Source: Candidatus Pacearchaeota archaeon (lineage in GTDB: Archaea; Nanobdellota; Nanobdellia; Pacearchaeales; GW2011-AR1). From it: a DNA stretch of 41,915 nt. A model generated the notes under the pieces. The model ran no database searches, was not told the origin of the DNA, and saw only the letters and a program-made list of their open reading frames with translations. Below, piece after piece: positions 1 to 8,804 of this stretch (positions within the stretch are counted from its first letter, which is position 1; each line of letters begins with the position of its first letter). The stretch spans positions 1-41,915 of the forward strand of contig JAGVXK010000009.1 of the NCBI GenBank assembly GCA_018303825.1. The letters run 5' to 3'. A program made the position numbers and the translations under genes.

Positions 1-411
1 ATAAAATTATGCTGAATGACTATTGCAGTCATTAAAATAGGAGCAGACCATAATGCTTTCAAGCCTCTAAAGTCTATAACTCTGTCTTTTATTTTCATAA
101 AAACAGTTTCAATTCTATAATTATGAATGTGTGTTGTTTGATAATTTTGTATTTTATGTTCAATTGTTAATCCCAAATTTTATTTGAATAAATAGCTTTT
201 TGAAAGCTCTTGGATAGAATACTCCTGCATCGGTTTGGATGTATTTAGGTTTTCCTTTGCTTATTGCTTTGTTTAAGAATTCTTGTGCTTGTTGTGGATT
301 AACTCTTAAACTGTAATGATAACTTGTTATTAATCTAGTATCCCAATCTAAGCAACACCAAAATCTATCCTGTTTTCCTTCTCTAAAGCTTAACGGATTT
401 CTTGCTAACAT
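1..411 (-). pseudogene. IS-type DDE transposase remnant (frameshifted, truncated by window edge)
   Basis: ORF 160..411 (FWCCLDWDTRLITSYHYSLRVNPQQAQEFLNKAISKGKPKYIQTDAGVFYPRAFKKLF) looks like a DDE catalytic domain. It continues in another frame below 160 as IEHKIQNYQTTHIHNYRIETVFMKIKDRVIDFRGLKALWSAPILMTAIVIQHNF. Confidence 0.65.
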
Positions 412-493
412 TTAACAGCTCATGTTTCAGTTAGTTTTAAAAAGCTACTCCATCTCTCAATTAAAGCTGGGTAACACCTGTGCTTACCAGCAT

Positions 494-569
494 AGCGCGG
501 TGGAGCAGCCTGGTTAGCTCGCAAGGCCCATAACCTTGAGGTCGCGTGGTTCAAATCCCGCCCGCGCTA
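494..569 (+). tRNA. tRNA-Met (anticodon CAT), probably initiator
   Basis: Acceptor AGCGCGG/CCGCGCT (494-500/562-568), D stem GAGC/GCTC, anticodon arm CAAGG-CCCATAA-CCTTG, T loop TTCAAAT. A1-U72 pair is typical of archaeal initiators. T stem has a one-nt irregularity. Confidence 0.85.
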
Positions 570-597
570 TTCTAATTATGGGTTGGATGCCAAAACA

Positions 598-798
598 TCA
601 AGAATATTTTCCATCTACTCTGCTGTTCTTCTCTCTGTAAAACTTGATATTATCGGGCTTACTAATTCTATAAGACCAGGTATCAACAGCCTCAAGTTCA
701 TCTCCATCATCATCACCTGTAACCATATCCTCAACCTCAAAATCAAGAATAAATCCTCTCCTAGAAAATCTCACATTAGAAAGACACCTTTTTCTCAT
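598..798 (-). CDS. small hypothetical protein (66 aa)
   Basis: Acidic/basic composition plausible for a real protein; no recognised domain. Confidence 0.35.
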   Translation of the reverse strand: MRKRCLSNVRFSRRGFILDFEVEDMVTGDDDGDELEAVDTWSYRISKPDNIKFYREKNSRVDGKYS

Positions 799-848
799 AT
801 AAAGAGAAAATAAACAAAACTTATATATCTTACTTTTCTAATCTTATC

Positions 849-1544
849 ATGTTAACTTTGGGAATAGATGATGCTGGGAGGGGACCCGTGTTAGGAAGTA
901 TGTTTTTAGCGGGCGTATTATTAGAAAAAGACCATGAAGCATTTTTAAAAAAGCAAGGAGTCACAGATTCAAAGCTTTTATTTCATTTTAAAAGAGTTGT
1001 GCTTGCGAAAGTTATAGAAGCAAACTGCGAAGATTTTCACATAGTAAAAGCTTCTGCTAATGACATAGATTTCTCAATAATACACGGCATAAATCTCAAT
1101 ACTCTTGAAGCAATGAAAACAGCAGAAATTATAAATAAAATAAACAACGAAAAAAGGCACAAGGAAAAGATAAAAGTCATTGTTGACTGTCCATCAACTA
1201 ATATAGTTGCCTGGAGAAATAAATTAATCACATTTGTCAAACACATAAATAACTTAGAAGTGATATGTGAGCACAAGGCTGACTTTAATCACCCATCAGT
1301 CAGTGCTGCATCAATTCTTGCCAAGGTAGAAAGAGAAAAAGAAATCGAAAAAATCAAAGAACAATATAAAAACTTGGGCAATCCTGGAAGCGGATATCCG
1401 GGCGACCCATCAACCCAGGAATTCCTGAAAAAACACGGAAAAGAACTCAAGGATTCAGGCATATTCAGGAAGACCTGGTCCACCTGGAAAATAATGTTCC
1501 CTGAAAAACTACCGGGACAAGCCTCATTAAAAGATTTTAAATAA
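849..1544 (+). CDS. rnhB: Ribonuclease HII
   Basis: MLTLGIDDAGRGPVLGSMFLAG...; KADFNHPSVSAASILAKVERE; GSGYPGDPST motifs of archaeal RNase HII. Confidence 0.95.
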   Translation: MLTLGIDDAGRGPVLGSMFLAGVLLEKDHEAFLKKQGVTDSKLLFHFKRVVLAKVIEANCEDFHIVKASANDIDFSIIHGINLNTLEAMKTAEIINKINNEKRHKEKIKVIVDCPSTNIVAWRNKLITFVKHINNLEVICEHKADFNHPSVSAASILAKVEREKEIEKIKEQYKNLGNPGSGYPGDPSTQEFLKKHGKELKDSGIFRKTWSTWKIMFPEKLPGQASLKDFK

Positions 1545-1564
1545 CCCAGAGTTTTCTGTTATTC

Positions 1565-1828
1565 ATGGACTTATCAGAGTTGAGAAAAAAGCTTGATGAA
1601 ACAGACTATAAAATTTTAGAATCTTTGGCAAGTAGATTTAACATAGTCAAAGAGATAGGTAAACTAAAAAAAGAACAATCAATAAAAGTTCAAGATAAGA
1701 AAAGAGAAGAATTTACCATAAATGACCGAACTCAAAAGCTGGAATCTTTAGGTTACTATGACCCTCTTTTTGTTTCAGAATTATTTAATTTAATAATGAA
1801 GAAATCAAGAGAAATTCAAAATGACTAA
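1565..1828 (+). CDS. Chorismate mutase, AroQ class
   Basis: LRKKLDETDYKILESLASRFNIVKEIGKLKKEQ...VQDKKREE pattern; upstream of tyrA/pheA. Confidence 0.85.
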   Translation: MDLSELRKKLDETDYKILESLASRFNIVKEIGKLKKEQSIKVQDKKREEFTINDRTQKLESLGYYDPLFVSELFNLIMKKSREIQND

Positions 1829-2639
1829 GATTTCTATAATAGGGGGAACAGGGAGGATTGGTTCAGCATTTGCCGAAGCGCTAAAAAATAAGGGTCATGA
1901 AGTAATTATTTCATCAAGATCAACAAAAATAAAACCAATCGATGCTGCAAAACAAGGAGACATTGTTATTATTTCAGTTCCAATAAAGTCAACAGAAAGG
2001 GTGATAAAGGAATTAGCTCCTTTTACAAAGAAAGAAGCAATATTAACAGACTTTACTTCTGTAAAAGTTAAACCATGCAAACTAATGGAAAAATATTCAA
2101 AATCAAATATAATAGGAGGACATCCCTTGTTCGGCCCGGGTGTTAATATTTCTGGGCAGTCTATTGTATTATGCAATATCAGAGGCAATAAATTAAAAGA
2201 GTTAAAATCTATTTATGAATTTATAGGACTAAAAGTAATTGAATTATCTGATGAACAGCATGATAAAGAGATGGCTATAATACAATGCATGAATCAATTT
2301 GACAATTTAGGCTTCGCAAATTATCTGTTTAAAAATAAATTCAACCTAAATGGAAAGGAAAAATTCACGCCTAATTTTAAAATTAGGTTATCTGTCATAG
2401 GAAGAACATTATCCCAATCAGCAGATCTATATCCGGAAATATTGATGGAAAACCCTTATTCGGGTGAAATCATATCTAATTATATAAAAAGCCTGAAAGA
2501 ACTGCAAAAATTAATAAACGATAAAAATGAAATGGCTCTAGAAGAAAAAGTTATTGAACTCCAAGCATATTTTGGCTCTCTAGTTCAGGAATCTAAAATA
2601 TTAACCAATGAAATACTAAACAAAATGGAAAATAAGTAA
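1821..2639 (+). CDS. tyrA: Prephenate dehydrogenase
   Basis: N-terminal Rossmann IIGGTGRIGSAFAEAL; IIGGHPLFGPG motif; overlaps chorismate mutase ORF by 8 nt. Confidence 0.88.
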   Translation: MTKISIIGGTGRIGSAFAEALKNKGHEVIISSRSTKIKPIDAAKQGDIVIISVPIKSTERVIKELAPFTKKEAILTDFTSVKVKPCKLMEKYSKSNIIGGHPLFGPGVNISGQSIVLCNIRGNKLKELKSIYEFIGLKVIELSDEQHDKEMAIIQCMNQFDNLGFANYLFKNKFNLNGKEKFTPNFKIRLSVIGRTLSQSADLYPEILMENPYSGEIISNYIKSLKELQKLINDKNEMALEEKVIELQAYFGSLVQESKILTNEILNKMENK

Positions 2640-3446
2640 ATGATAAAAATTGCTGTTCTCGGCCCCGAATATAGTTATTGCCACATACTTGGATTGAAGA
2701 AATTTGCAAACGAAACCATTGTTTTGTGCAAAACAATACCTGAAGTATATGAAAAGGTCTCAAAAGATGAAGTTGAATTCGGCCTAGCCCCAATAGAAAA
2801 TATGCTGCATGGCACAGTAAGGGAATCACTGGTTTCTCTACAGAAATATAAGGTAAAAATAAACAAAACATTTGACTTGCCTATTCACCTCTGTCTGGCT
2901 TCAAAAACAGATAATTTTAACATTATAATTTCAAAACAAGAAGCGCTTTCCCAATGTTTAAAATTAATTTCTCGGTTAAAAAAGCAAACACAAGAATGTT
3001 CTTCAACTTCTGAAGCAATGAAAATAGCCTCATCAGATTCAAATTATGCTGCTCTGGGAAGTGAAGAAGCGGCAAAGTCATTAAACCTAAAAATTATAGG
3101 CAAAGATGTAGAGGATAACTCGGACAACATTACTAGATTTGTCTTAATTTCAAAAAAAGAAAGCGACTTAGATGAAAGTAAATATATGCGAACAAGTCTG
3201 ATGATTCTGCCTGAAAGAGACAAACCGGGCTTGTTATACGAAATTCTATCTATATTCAAAATAAGATACATTAATCTTACAAAAATAGAGTCTATTCCTA
3301 CACGGAAGAAACTAGGCGAATATGAATTCTTTATGGAAATAGAAGGCTCATTGCAGGAAGAAAGAATAATATCTGCTTTGAATCTTCTAAAAACTATACA
3401 TGATATATACTTGTTTGGCTCGTATGAATTGGAAAAAATTATGTAG
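2640..3446 (+). CDS. pheA: Prephenate dehydratase with C-terminal ACT domain
   Basis: FGLAPIENMLHGTVRESLVSL; DNITRFVLI (TRF motif); ACT-like RTSLMILPERDKPGLLYEILSIF. Confidence 0.92.
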   Translation: MIKIAVLGPEYSYCHILGLKKFANETIVLCKTIPEVYEKVSKDEVEFGLAPIENMLHGTVRESLVSLQKYKVKINKTFDLPIHLCLASKTDNFNIIISKQEALSQCLKLISRLKKQTQECSSTSEAMKIASSDSNYAALGSEEAAKSLNLKIIGKDVEDNSDNITRFVLISKKESDLDESKYMRTSLMILPERDKPGLLYEILSIFKIRYINLTKIESIPTRKKLGEYEFFMEIEGSLQEERIISALNLLKTIHDIYLFGSYELEKIM

Positions 3447-3573
3447 TATCCCATTAATATTTCCTAACGATATATTTTTCCGAGTTCTCATTTTCTAAGT
3501 GTCTCAGTTAGCTTCACTTGTGTCAATTTCATAGAGCTGTCTGGAACAGCCTTATGAAATAATTTCGGGATAC
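3447..3573. other. Candidate structured 3' UTR/ncRNA bounded by imperfect inverted repeat
   Basis: GTATCCC ... TATTTC pairs with GAAATA ... GGGATAC (7 bp + internal loop + 6 bp) closing ~90 nt with internal small hairpins (AAGTG/CACTT, GCTGT/ACAGC). Confidence 0.3.
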
Positions 3574-3906
3574 CATATATTGATTTGCCAACGAATATGG
3601 AAAATGATTACACAGAACAGTTTTATAAGGTTGAATGTAGGGGCAGAGATGCTTCTGGAAAAGAAGTTCTTTCCAAACCAGAAAATGTGTTGGTGAAAAT
3701 TCACCAAGGAGTGAAGAACCCTAAGGCAAGACCTTAGGGCATTGGAAAGAATAAACAGCAATACAATATCCGGCATAATTAATTGCAAGTATAATTGCGG
3801 CAGACATGGAGAAAGATACAGAGTAGCCAATCCTAATGCTGACAAAGCAGAAGTAATTTGCTCCTACTCATTCGATATCCCTTATGCCTTGGAACACTTA
3901 AATAAG
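3558..3906 (+). pseudogene. Frameshifted small gene (unknown family)
   Basis: Frame 1 ...MENDYTEQFYKVECRGRDASGKEVLSKPENVLVKIHQGVK to TAG at 3735; continues in +1 frame as RTLRQDLRALERINSNTISGIINCKYNCGRHGERYRVANPNADKAEVICSYSFDIPYALEHLNK to stop at 3906. Confidence 0.5.
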
Positions 3907-5625
3907 TAAATTCTTTATTTTTGATATTTCATCTATGACCTTTAACTCCTGAGATGATAGAACATCCTTGTTCTTCTTGAAATCCTTGAACTGCCTGTCG
4001 CTTATATCTGCATAAAGATATTTCTTGTCTTTTAATCTCCTTTCAAAATTAACTCCTGGAAGGGCTATTGCAATTTCATCCCCTTCTTTTGCCTCTTCCA
4101 CTGTTGATTTGTCCCTTTGAATGGATTTGACTCTTGCAATTTCCTCTCCGTCTTCGGCAATTAATGGGATTCCTGTTCTGATTCTTCCAGCAAGGACACG
4201 AACTCCAAAAATGGCGGGATTAAGATTTCTGAAAATATATTGATGCAGAATCTCTAATTTGCATATTGTAGCTAGACCAAGAAGCTTTTCTTTTTCTATT
4301 TGATTTGCCTTCTCAGTTCTCCAAAGTTGAAGGTCTTCTATTAATTTGTAGACAACGTCATTTGACAGGACTTTAACATTTCCAAGAATTTCTTTGGCAT
4401 CTTCTTCAACATCAACATTGAATCCAATAATTATTGCATTTAATGGATTTATCTCCAAATTGGCTTTTGCATTGACAATATCTGATTTTCCTATTAATCC
4501 GATGCCTGCTTTAAGAATCTGGATATTTGCCTGTTTCAGTAAAGTTATCAGCGCTTCCAAGCTTCCGAGAGAATCTGCTTTTATTATTATTCCTTGTTTG
4601 TCTGTTTGCAGAGCATTTGAAAATTCTTTCTTGAATTGCGAGACAACTTGCTTTATATCTTCCTTGGCTTCCTGGAAAGGCATACCTGCAAGAATTCCTT
4701 CGCTGTCGGCAAGCTGCATTCTCACTCCCGAGGCAGCAACTATCTTCTTTTCTGACTTGTACTTGTTTGTTAAAGAAAGGATTTCCTGTATTGCTCTGAC
4801 TTTTGTAATGATTGGATTGTCAAAGCTTGCTATAACTAACTGGTCACCTTCATCCAGTTTTCCATCATAAAGTATTGATTCTGCATAGTTTCCAGTTCTA
4901 TCTTTCTTAACTTCAAGGATTACTCCTTTAGCTAATTCTCCAAGCTTAAGCCTCTCTTTCAAAAATCTCTGGCATAAGCCGCAAAGAACAAATAATAATT
5001 CAGATATTCCTTCTTTTGTTCTTGCAGAGCAGGGAACTATAGCAAATTCTTTTGTAAAATCTTTTATATCGTGAAACAAAGCGGATTCGAATCCATGCTC
5101 CCTTAGATTCCCTTGGAAAGTTAAAAGTGCTTCCTGGAATTCCTGGGAAACATTTAACGCCTGAGATTCTATGCTTTCCTTTAAACTGCCCTCTCCTTTT
5201 CTCCATCCTGAAATTGTATCTATCTTGTTTAATGCAATGAGAAATGGAACTTTGTTTGCTTTCAATATCTGGAGAACCTCTGCAGTCTGGGGTTTTATTC
5301 CTTCTTTAACTGCAACAACAAGAATTGCTAAATCTGCAAGACTTCCTCCTCTTTTTCTTAGATTTGTAAAAGCAGCATGCCCGGGGGTATCTATAAATAA
5401 AAATCCAGGAATTTCTAATTTAATTCCCTGCTTTTCTATTAACGGACAGGCTTTGATTATTTGTTCTATTGGATATTTAGTAAAACTTATCTTCTGGGTT
5501 ATTCCTCCGGCTTCTCTCTCCCGAAGGTTTGTATTTCTAAAACAGTCCAGAATTGAGGTTTTTCCATGGTCTACATGCCCACATACTGTGACAATTGGTT
5601 GCCTTATCTTGTTTGCTTGTGCCAT
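3898..5625 (-). CDS. infB: Translation initiation factor aIF5B/IF-2
   Basis: VCGHVDHGKTSILD, GGITQKIS, FIDTPGHAAFTNLRKRGG, NKID; full-length archaeal size. Confidence 0.95.
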   Translation of the reverse strand: MAQANKIRQPIVTVCGHVDHGKTSILDCFRNTNLREREAGGITQKISFTKYPIEQIIKACPLIEKQGIKLEIPGFLFIDTPGHAAFTNLRKRGGSLADLAILVVAVKEGIKPQTAEVLQILKANKVPFLIALNKIDTISGWRKGEGSLKESIESQALNVSQEFQEALLTFQGNLREHGFESALFHDIKDFTKEFAIVPCSARTKEGISELLFVLCGLCQRFLKERLKLGELAKGVILEVKKDRTGNYAESILYDGKLDEGDQLVIASFDNPIITKVRAIQEILSLTNKYKSEKKIVAASGVRMQLADSEGILAGMPFQEAKEDIKQVVSQFKKEFSNALQTDKQGIIIKADSLGSLEALITLLKQANIQILKAGIGLIGKSDIVNAKANLEINPLNAIIIGFNVDVEEDAKEILGNVKVLSNDVVYKLIEDLQLWRTEKANQIEKEKLLGLATICKLEILHQYIFRNLNPAIFGVRVLAGRIRTGIPLIAEDGEEIARVKSIQRDKSTVEEAKEGDEIAIALPGVNFERRLKDKKYLYADISDRQFKDFKKNKDVLSSQELKVIDEISKIKNLLI

Positions 5626-5692
5626 TTTTCATTTTCTCCCCATTATGATATATTGATTAATTAGCACATGTTTTTAAATCTTGATGATTTAA

Positions 5693-5894
5693 AGAGAGTG
5701 TCAGAGATTAGGGCGTTTCTTCTATTTTCTCCTCTCCTGTCAAGTGTCGGGAGTTGTCATATTTAATTGAATTAATTAATAAGGCATTCCATCTGTTTCC
5801 TTGAACTCCAATACCACATTTATCTGTTCGTAACTTTAGATAAAACTCCCGTCATTTGACAGCTAAACTAACTCCCGATTTCTTGACACTCTCT
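5693..5894. mobile_element. MITE-like non-coding element with 11-bp TIRs and 7-bp TSDs
   Basis: AGAGAGTGTCA (5693-5703) and TGACACTCTCT (5884-5894) are perfect inverted repeats; GATTTAA directly repeated outside at 5686-5692 and 5895-5901; internal CGGGAGTT repeats in inverted arrangement. Confidence 0.65.
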
Positions 5895-5935
5895 GATTTA
5901 AATAGACTTATAAGCTATTAAATTGGGAGAATTTT

Positions 5936-6346
5936 ATGGTAATAGTTAAGTATACCCAAAGCATTAGGGATATTTTGAAAGAAAAAAGCGATTCTTTGAT
6001 TTTCTTGGAGAATCTTGTTATAGATGCAATGTTTCATTCCGACTGGAAGATAAGGGCATCATGTATAGATGAGCTTGGTGAGATGGGGATTGCCTGCAAC
6101 AATGATTTACCCCAATGGGAAGTCCTGCCAAAAGAGCTTATTAATCCTTCAAGGTATGCAAATTTGATGCTTATTACAGAGGCATTTGCTGCAGATTACC
6201 AGATATTCCTTAAAATAGCAAAAGCAAATGGACATTATAAAGGAGTGTCTCAAACCCTTTATCTAACTGATGTGCCAAAAACATTCGGAGACAGAGAAAT
6301 TCTGGATCAGAGAGAAGCAGGAAATTTTACGATAAAACAAGATTGA
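5936..6346 (+). CDS. hypothetical protein (136 aa)
   Basis: Complete ORF, coding-like composition. Confidence 0.75.
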   Translation: MVIVKYTQSIRDILKEKSDSLIFLENLVIDAMFHSDWKIRASCIDELGEMGIACNNDLPQWEVLPKELINPSRYANLMLITEAFAADYQIFLKIAKANGHYKGVSQTLYLTDVPKTFGDREILDQREAGNFTIKQD

Positions 6347-6364
6347 AGAATTTAGAAGATGTAA

Positions 6365-6721
6365 TCACATGGCGAATTCGTCCATATCTTCACTTTCATC
6401 AGCAGGTTTTGGCTTCTTTTCCTTGAATTGTTTTTTGTCCTCTTTTTTCCCGGAAGAAACTTGCTGATTATCCTGAACTGGAAATTCCATCAATTCTTTT
6501 TCATTTATTGAATTGATTGCTTTCTTGAATAAAGAGAACTTGTCTGCAGGGATTCTTGTTCCTGCTTTTGTAAAGCCAGTATATCTCTCCCCCTTTACGA
6601 ATTCTCTTATTGTAACACCTCTCTTGCCTCCAAAATCATCAACCCTTATGACAATATCGGTATCGTTATTTTTTGCAATCCTATCGATATCTTTTTCCAT
6701 TCCAGTTGTTGCCAATTGCAA
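6365..6721 (-). CDS. PC4-like ssDNA-binding/transcription coactivator domain protein
   Basis: DIVIRVDDFGGKRGVTIREFVKGERYTGFTKAGTRIPADKFSLFKKAI resembles PC4/YdbC fold; charged tail. Confidence 0.55.
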   Translation of the reverse strand: MQLATTGMEKDIDRIAKNNDTDIVIRVDDFGGKRGVTIREFVKGERYTGFTKAGTRIPADKFSLFKKAINSINEKELMEFPVQDNQQVSSGKKEDKKQFKEKKPKPADESEDMDEFAM

Positions 6722-6768
6722 TATAAAAAGGTTGCTATAGAATTATAATTTAATAGAAATAATTAAAT

Positions 6769-7341
6769 CTAGAACCCTGTAAATTTAAGGATGAAGAGCA
6801 AGGCATATTGCGCGAATACTGCTGTAGCAATAAAACCCAAAAGCCTTGGGATTATCCCATAAATAATAAATGCCTTCCACTTCATGTCCAATGCTCCAAA
6901 TAAAACAGGTATATACGGCAAAGGGGAAACTGCAGAAATCGTGACATACCATTTACCATACTTATTTATTCCATTGTCGATTTTTTTATAAACCTTTTTT
7001 CCAAATATATCCTTAAATACATTTTCTTCAAACCTTCTTCCAAGCCAGAATCCTAAAATTGAGGCAAGAAGAGTGCCTGCCAGAGTAACAAAAAGCACAA
7101 TTGATAAATTTAAGTTTGCCAACTTTGCTATGACAATTAGCATGTGTGCGCTTAAATATTGCGGAAAGAGGTCGAGAAATAAGGAAATGAAAAATATGGC
7201 AAAGAAACCATATAAAGCTACACTATCTGTAACCCAGGTGCGTATGTTTTGATATTCAATTATGCCAAACACTAATAAAAAAGCCATAAATACAAACAAA
7301 AACCAGCCAAAAATTCTGGTAACTCCAGTAGCCTCTCTCAT
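6769..7341 (-). CDS. VTT/DedA (SNARE-associated)-like membrane protein
   Basis: Multiple TM segments, LAGTLLASILGFWLGRRFEE, YGKWYVTISAVSPLPYIPVLFGALDM. Confidence 0.75.
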   Translation of the reverse strand: MREATGVTRIFGWFLFVFMAFLLVFGIIEYQNIRTWVTDSVALYGFFAIFFISLFLDLFPQYLSAHMLIVIAKLANLNLSIVLFVTLAGTLLASILGFWLGRRFEENVFKDIFGKKVYKKIDNGINKYGKWYVTISAVSPLPYIPVLFGALDMKWKAFIIYGIIPRLLGFIATAVFAQYALLFILKFTGF

Positions 7342-7394
7342 TAACGTGTTTATTTTTTCTTCTTTATATATCTTTCAATTTGAAGGAGAGTCAT

Positions 7395-8006
7395 TCATCT
7401 GTAGCCTATGTTAATCAGAATATCTTTTGTGACTGCTTCTATTGGCTGTTCGCCACTTACTTTTATTGTTTTATAATTTTTCAGTACTGGTTCTATTTCT
7501 CTATGATAAATTGAAAGCCTAACTCTTAACGCCTCTTCGTTATCATCGGCTCTTCTTGACAATGGTTTGTTGCATTTATCACATACATCTTTTTCTTTTG
7601 GGGGCAAAGTCCTAATATTATAAATAGCACCGCAGGTTTTGCACGAAATTCTGTTTAAAATTCTTTCAAAAGCTACATTATCGCTGATTGCAATTTCTAC
7701 TACATAATCTATGCCCATAATTTCATCAAGGGTTCTTGCTTGATTAATATTTCTAGGATATCCATCAAGAATAAACCCTTCCTTACAGTCATCCTGATAA
7801 ATCCTTTTCTCTAACATTTTTAGCGTTAATTCATCAGGAACAAGGTTTCCAGCCAGAATATATGAATCTATTTCTTTTCTCAATTCTCCTTCTGCGTTTC
7901 TAAAAATATCTCCTGTTGAAAGATGCAGAATTCCAATCTTTTTTGAGATAATCTTTGCCTGTGTTCCTTTTCCTGAACCCTGAGCTCCAAAAAATAGTAG
8001 CCTCAT
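7395..8006 (-). CDS. adk: Adenylate kinase with zinc-binding LID
   Basis: LLFFGAQGSGKGTQAKIISKK; GFILDGYPRN; CKTCGAIYNIRTLPPKEKDVCDKCNKPLSRRADD. Confidence 0.95.
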   Translation of the reverse strand: MRLLFFGAQGSGKGTQAKIISKKIGILHLSTGDIFRNAEGELRKEIDSYILAGNLVPDELTLKMLEKRIYQDDCKEGFILDGYPRNINQARTLDEIMGIDYVVEIAISDNVAFERILNRISCKTCGAIYNIRTLPPKEKDVCDKCNKPLSRRADDNEEALRVRLSIYHREIEPVLKNYKTIKVSGEQPIEAVTKDILINIGYR

Positions 8007-8122
8007 TAAACTCTTTCAAATCTAAGACTTTTAAAGATTATTATATATTTTTACATATCAAACTTAGCATATATTGGAAGTTGTTATCCCACAGATTATG
8101 CACAGAACAAATTAAGATTTAA

Positions 8123-8719
8123 TTACTTTTTGCTCTTTCTCTTTTTGGCTGTTTTGGTTGCTATCTTTGCCTTTTTTGTTTTCTCTGCTTTTATGCATAT
8201 CTTGCAGGCTTTGAATTTTCTTCTCTTGAAAAATAGGTCTATGCTGTTTGTAAGCTTGAATTGTGGTTTTATCAATCTTGCAAGCCTGCAATTTGGAACA
8301 TGATAAACTTTTGTCTGAATTGAACCTATAAACGCCGGCTTTTCATGTTCAAGCTCTTCCTCCAGTGAGCCTTTTGAGATAGCTTCCTCAATTTCTTTTG
8401 CCACTTTTCTGACTTCAGGTCTTTCTAATTTCTTCACAGCTCTCCTTGCTCTGGATTTGTAGGAAAAAAGGAATAAGACAAGGAATAAATAAGCCAGCAG
8501 GGTAACTAAGAATAATAATAAAACTTGAAAGGTGTTAAACTTAAAGAAAATTATTGACATCAAATCGACCAAAAGAAACAACAAAGCAACTAAAACCGAA
8601 ATAAGCAGATTTTGCAACCCATAGCCATTGGTTTTTGCTTGGTTAATTCTTCTTGGGGGCATTATGGGTTTTATATCATAACTTCCATGAACTGCGTTCT
8701 TTAACTCAATATTATCCAT
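8123..8719 (-). CDS. Membrane protein with Ada-type metal-binding-like motif and Lys-rich tail
   Basis: Two TM helices; VYHVPNCRLARLI...F..RKFKACKICIKA; basic C-terminus. Confidence 0.7.
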   Translation of the reverse strand: MDNIELKNAVHGSYDIKPIMPPRRINQAKTNGYGLQNLLISVLVALLFLLVDLMSIIFFKFNTFQVLLLFLVTLLAYLFLVLFLFSYKSRARRAVKKLERPEVRKVAKEIEEAISKGSLEEELEHEKPAFIGSIQTKVYHVPNCRLARLIKPQFKLTNSIDLFFKRRKFKACKICIKAEKTKKAKIATKTAKKRKSKK

Positions 8720-8804
8720 TGAAATCCGAGAAAATTAAGATATTTAAAAGCACTAGATTGTTTTTCACTTTGATTAGTAGTGAAAACATGAGCTTTGCAC
8801 ATTG

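Noticed and set aside
1037-1276. 79-aa minus-strand ORF (and similar shadows at 1289-1483, 1895-2188, 2593-2871, 3044-3454)
   Set aside because: Antisense to confidently identified rnhB/tyrA/pheA genes.
4394-4870. 158-aa plus-strand ORF antisense to infB
   Set aside because: Lies wholly inside the well-supported infB CDS; composition is that of an antisense shadow.
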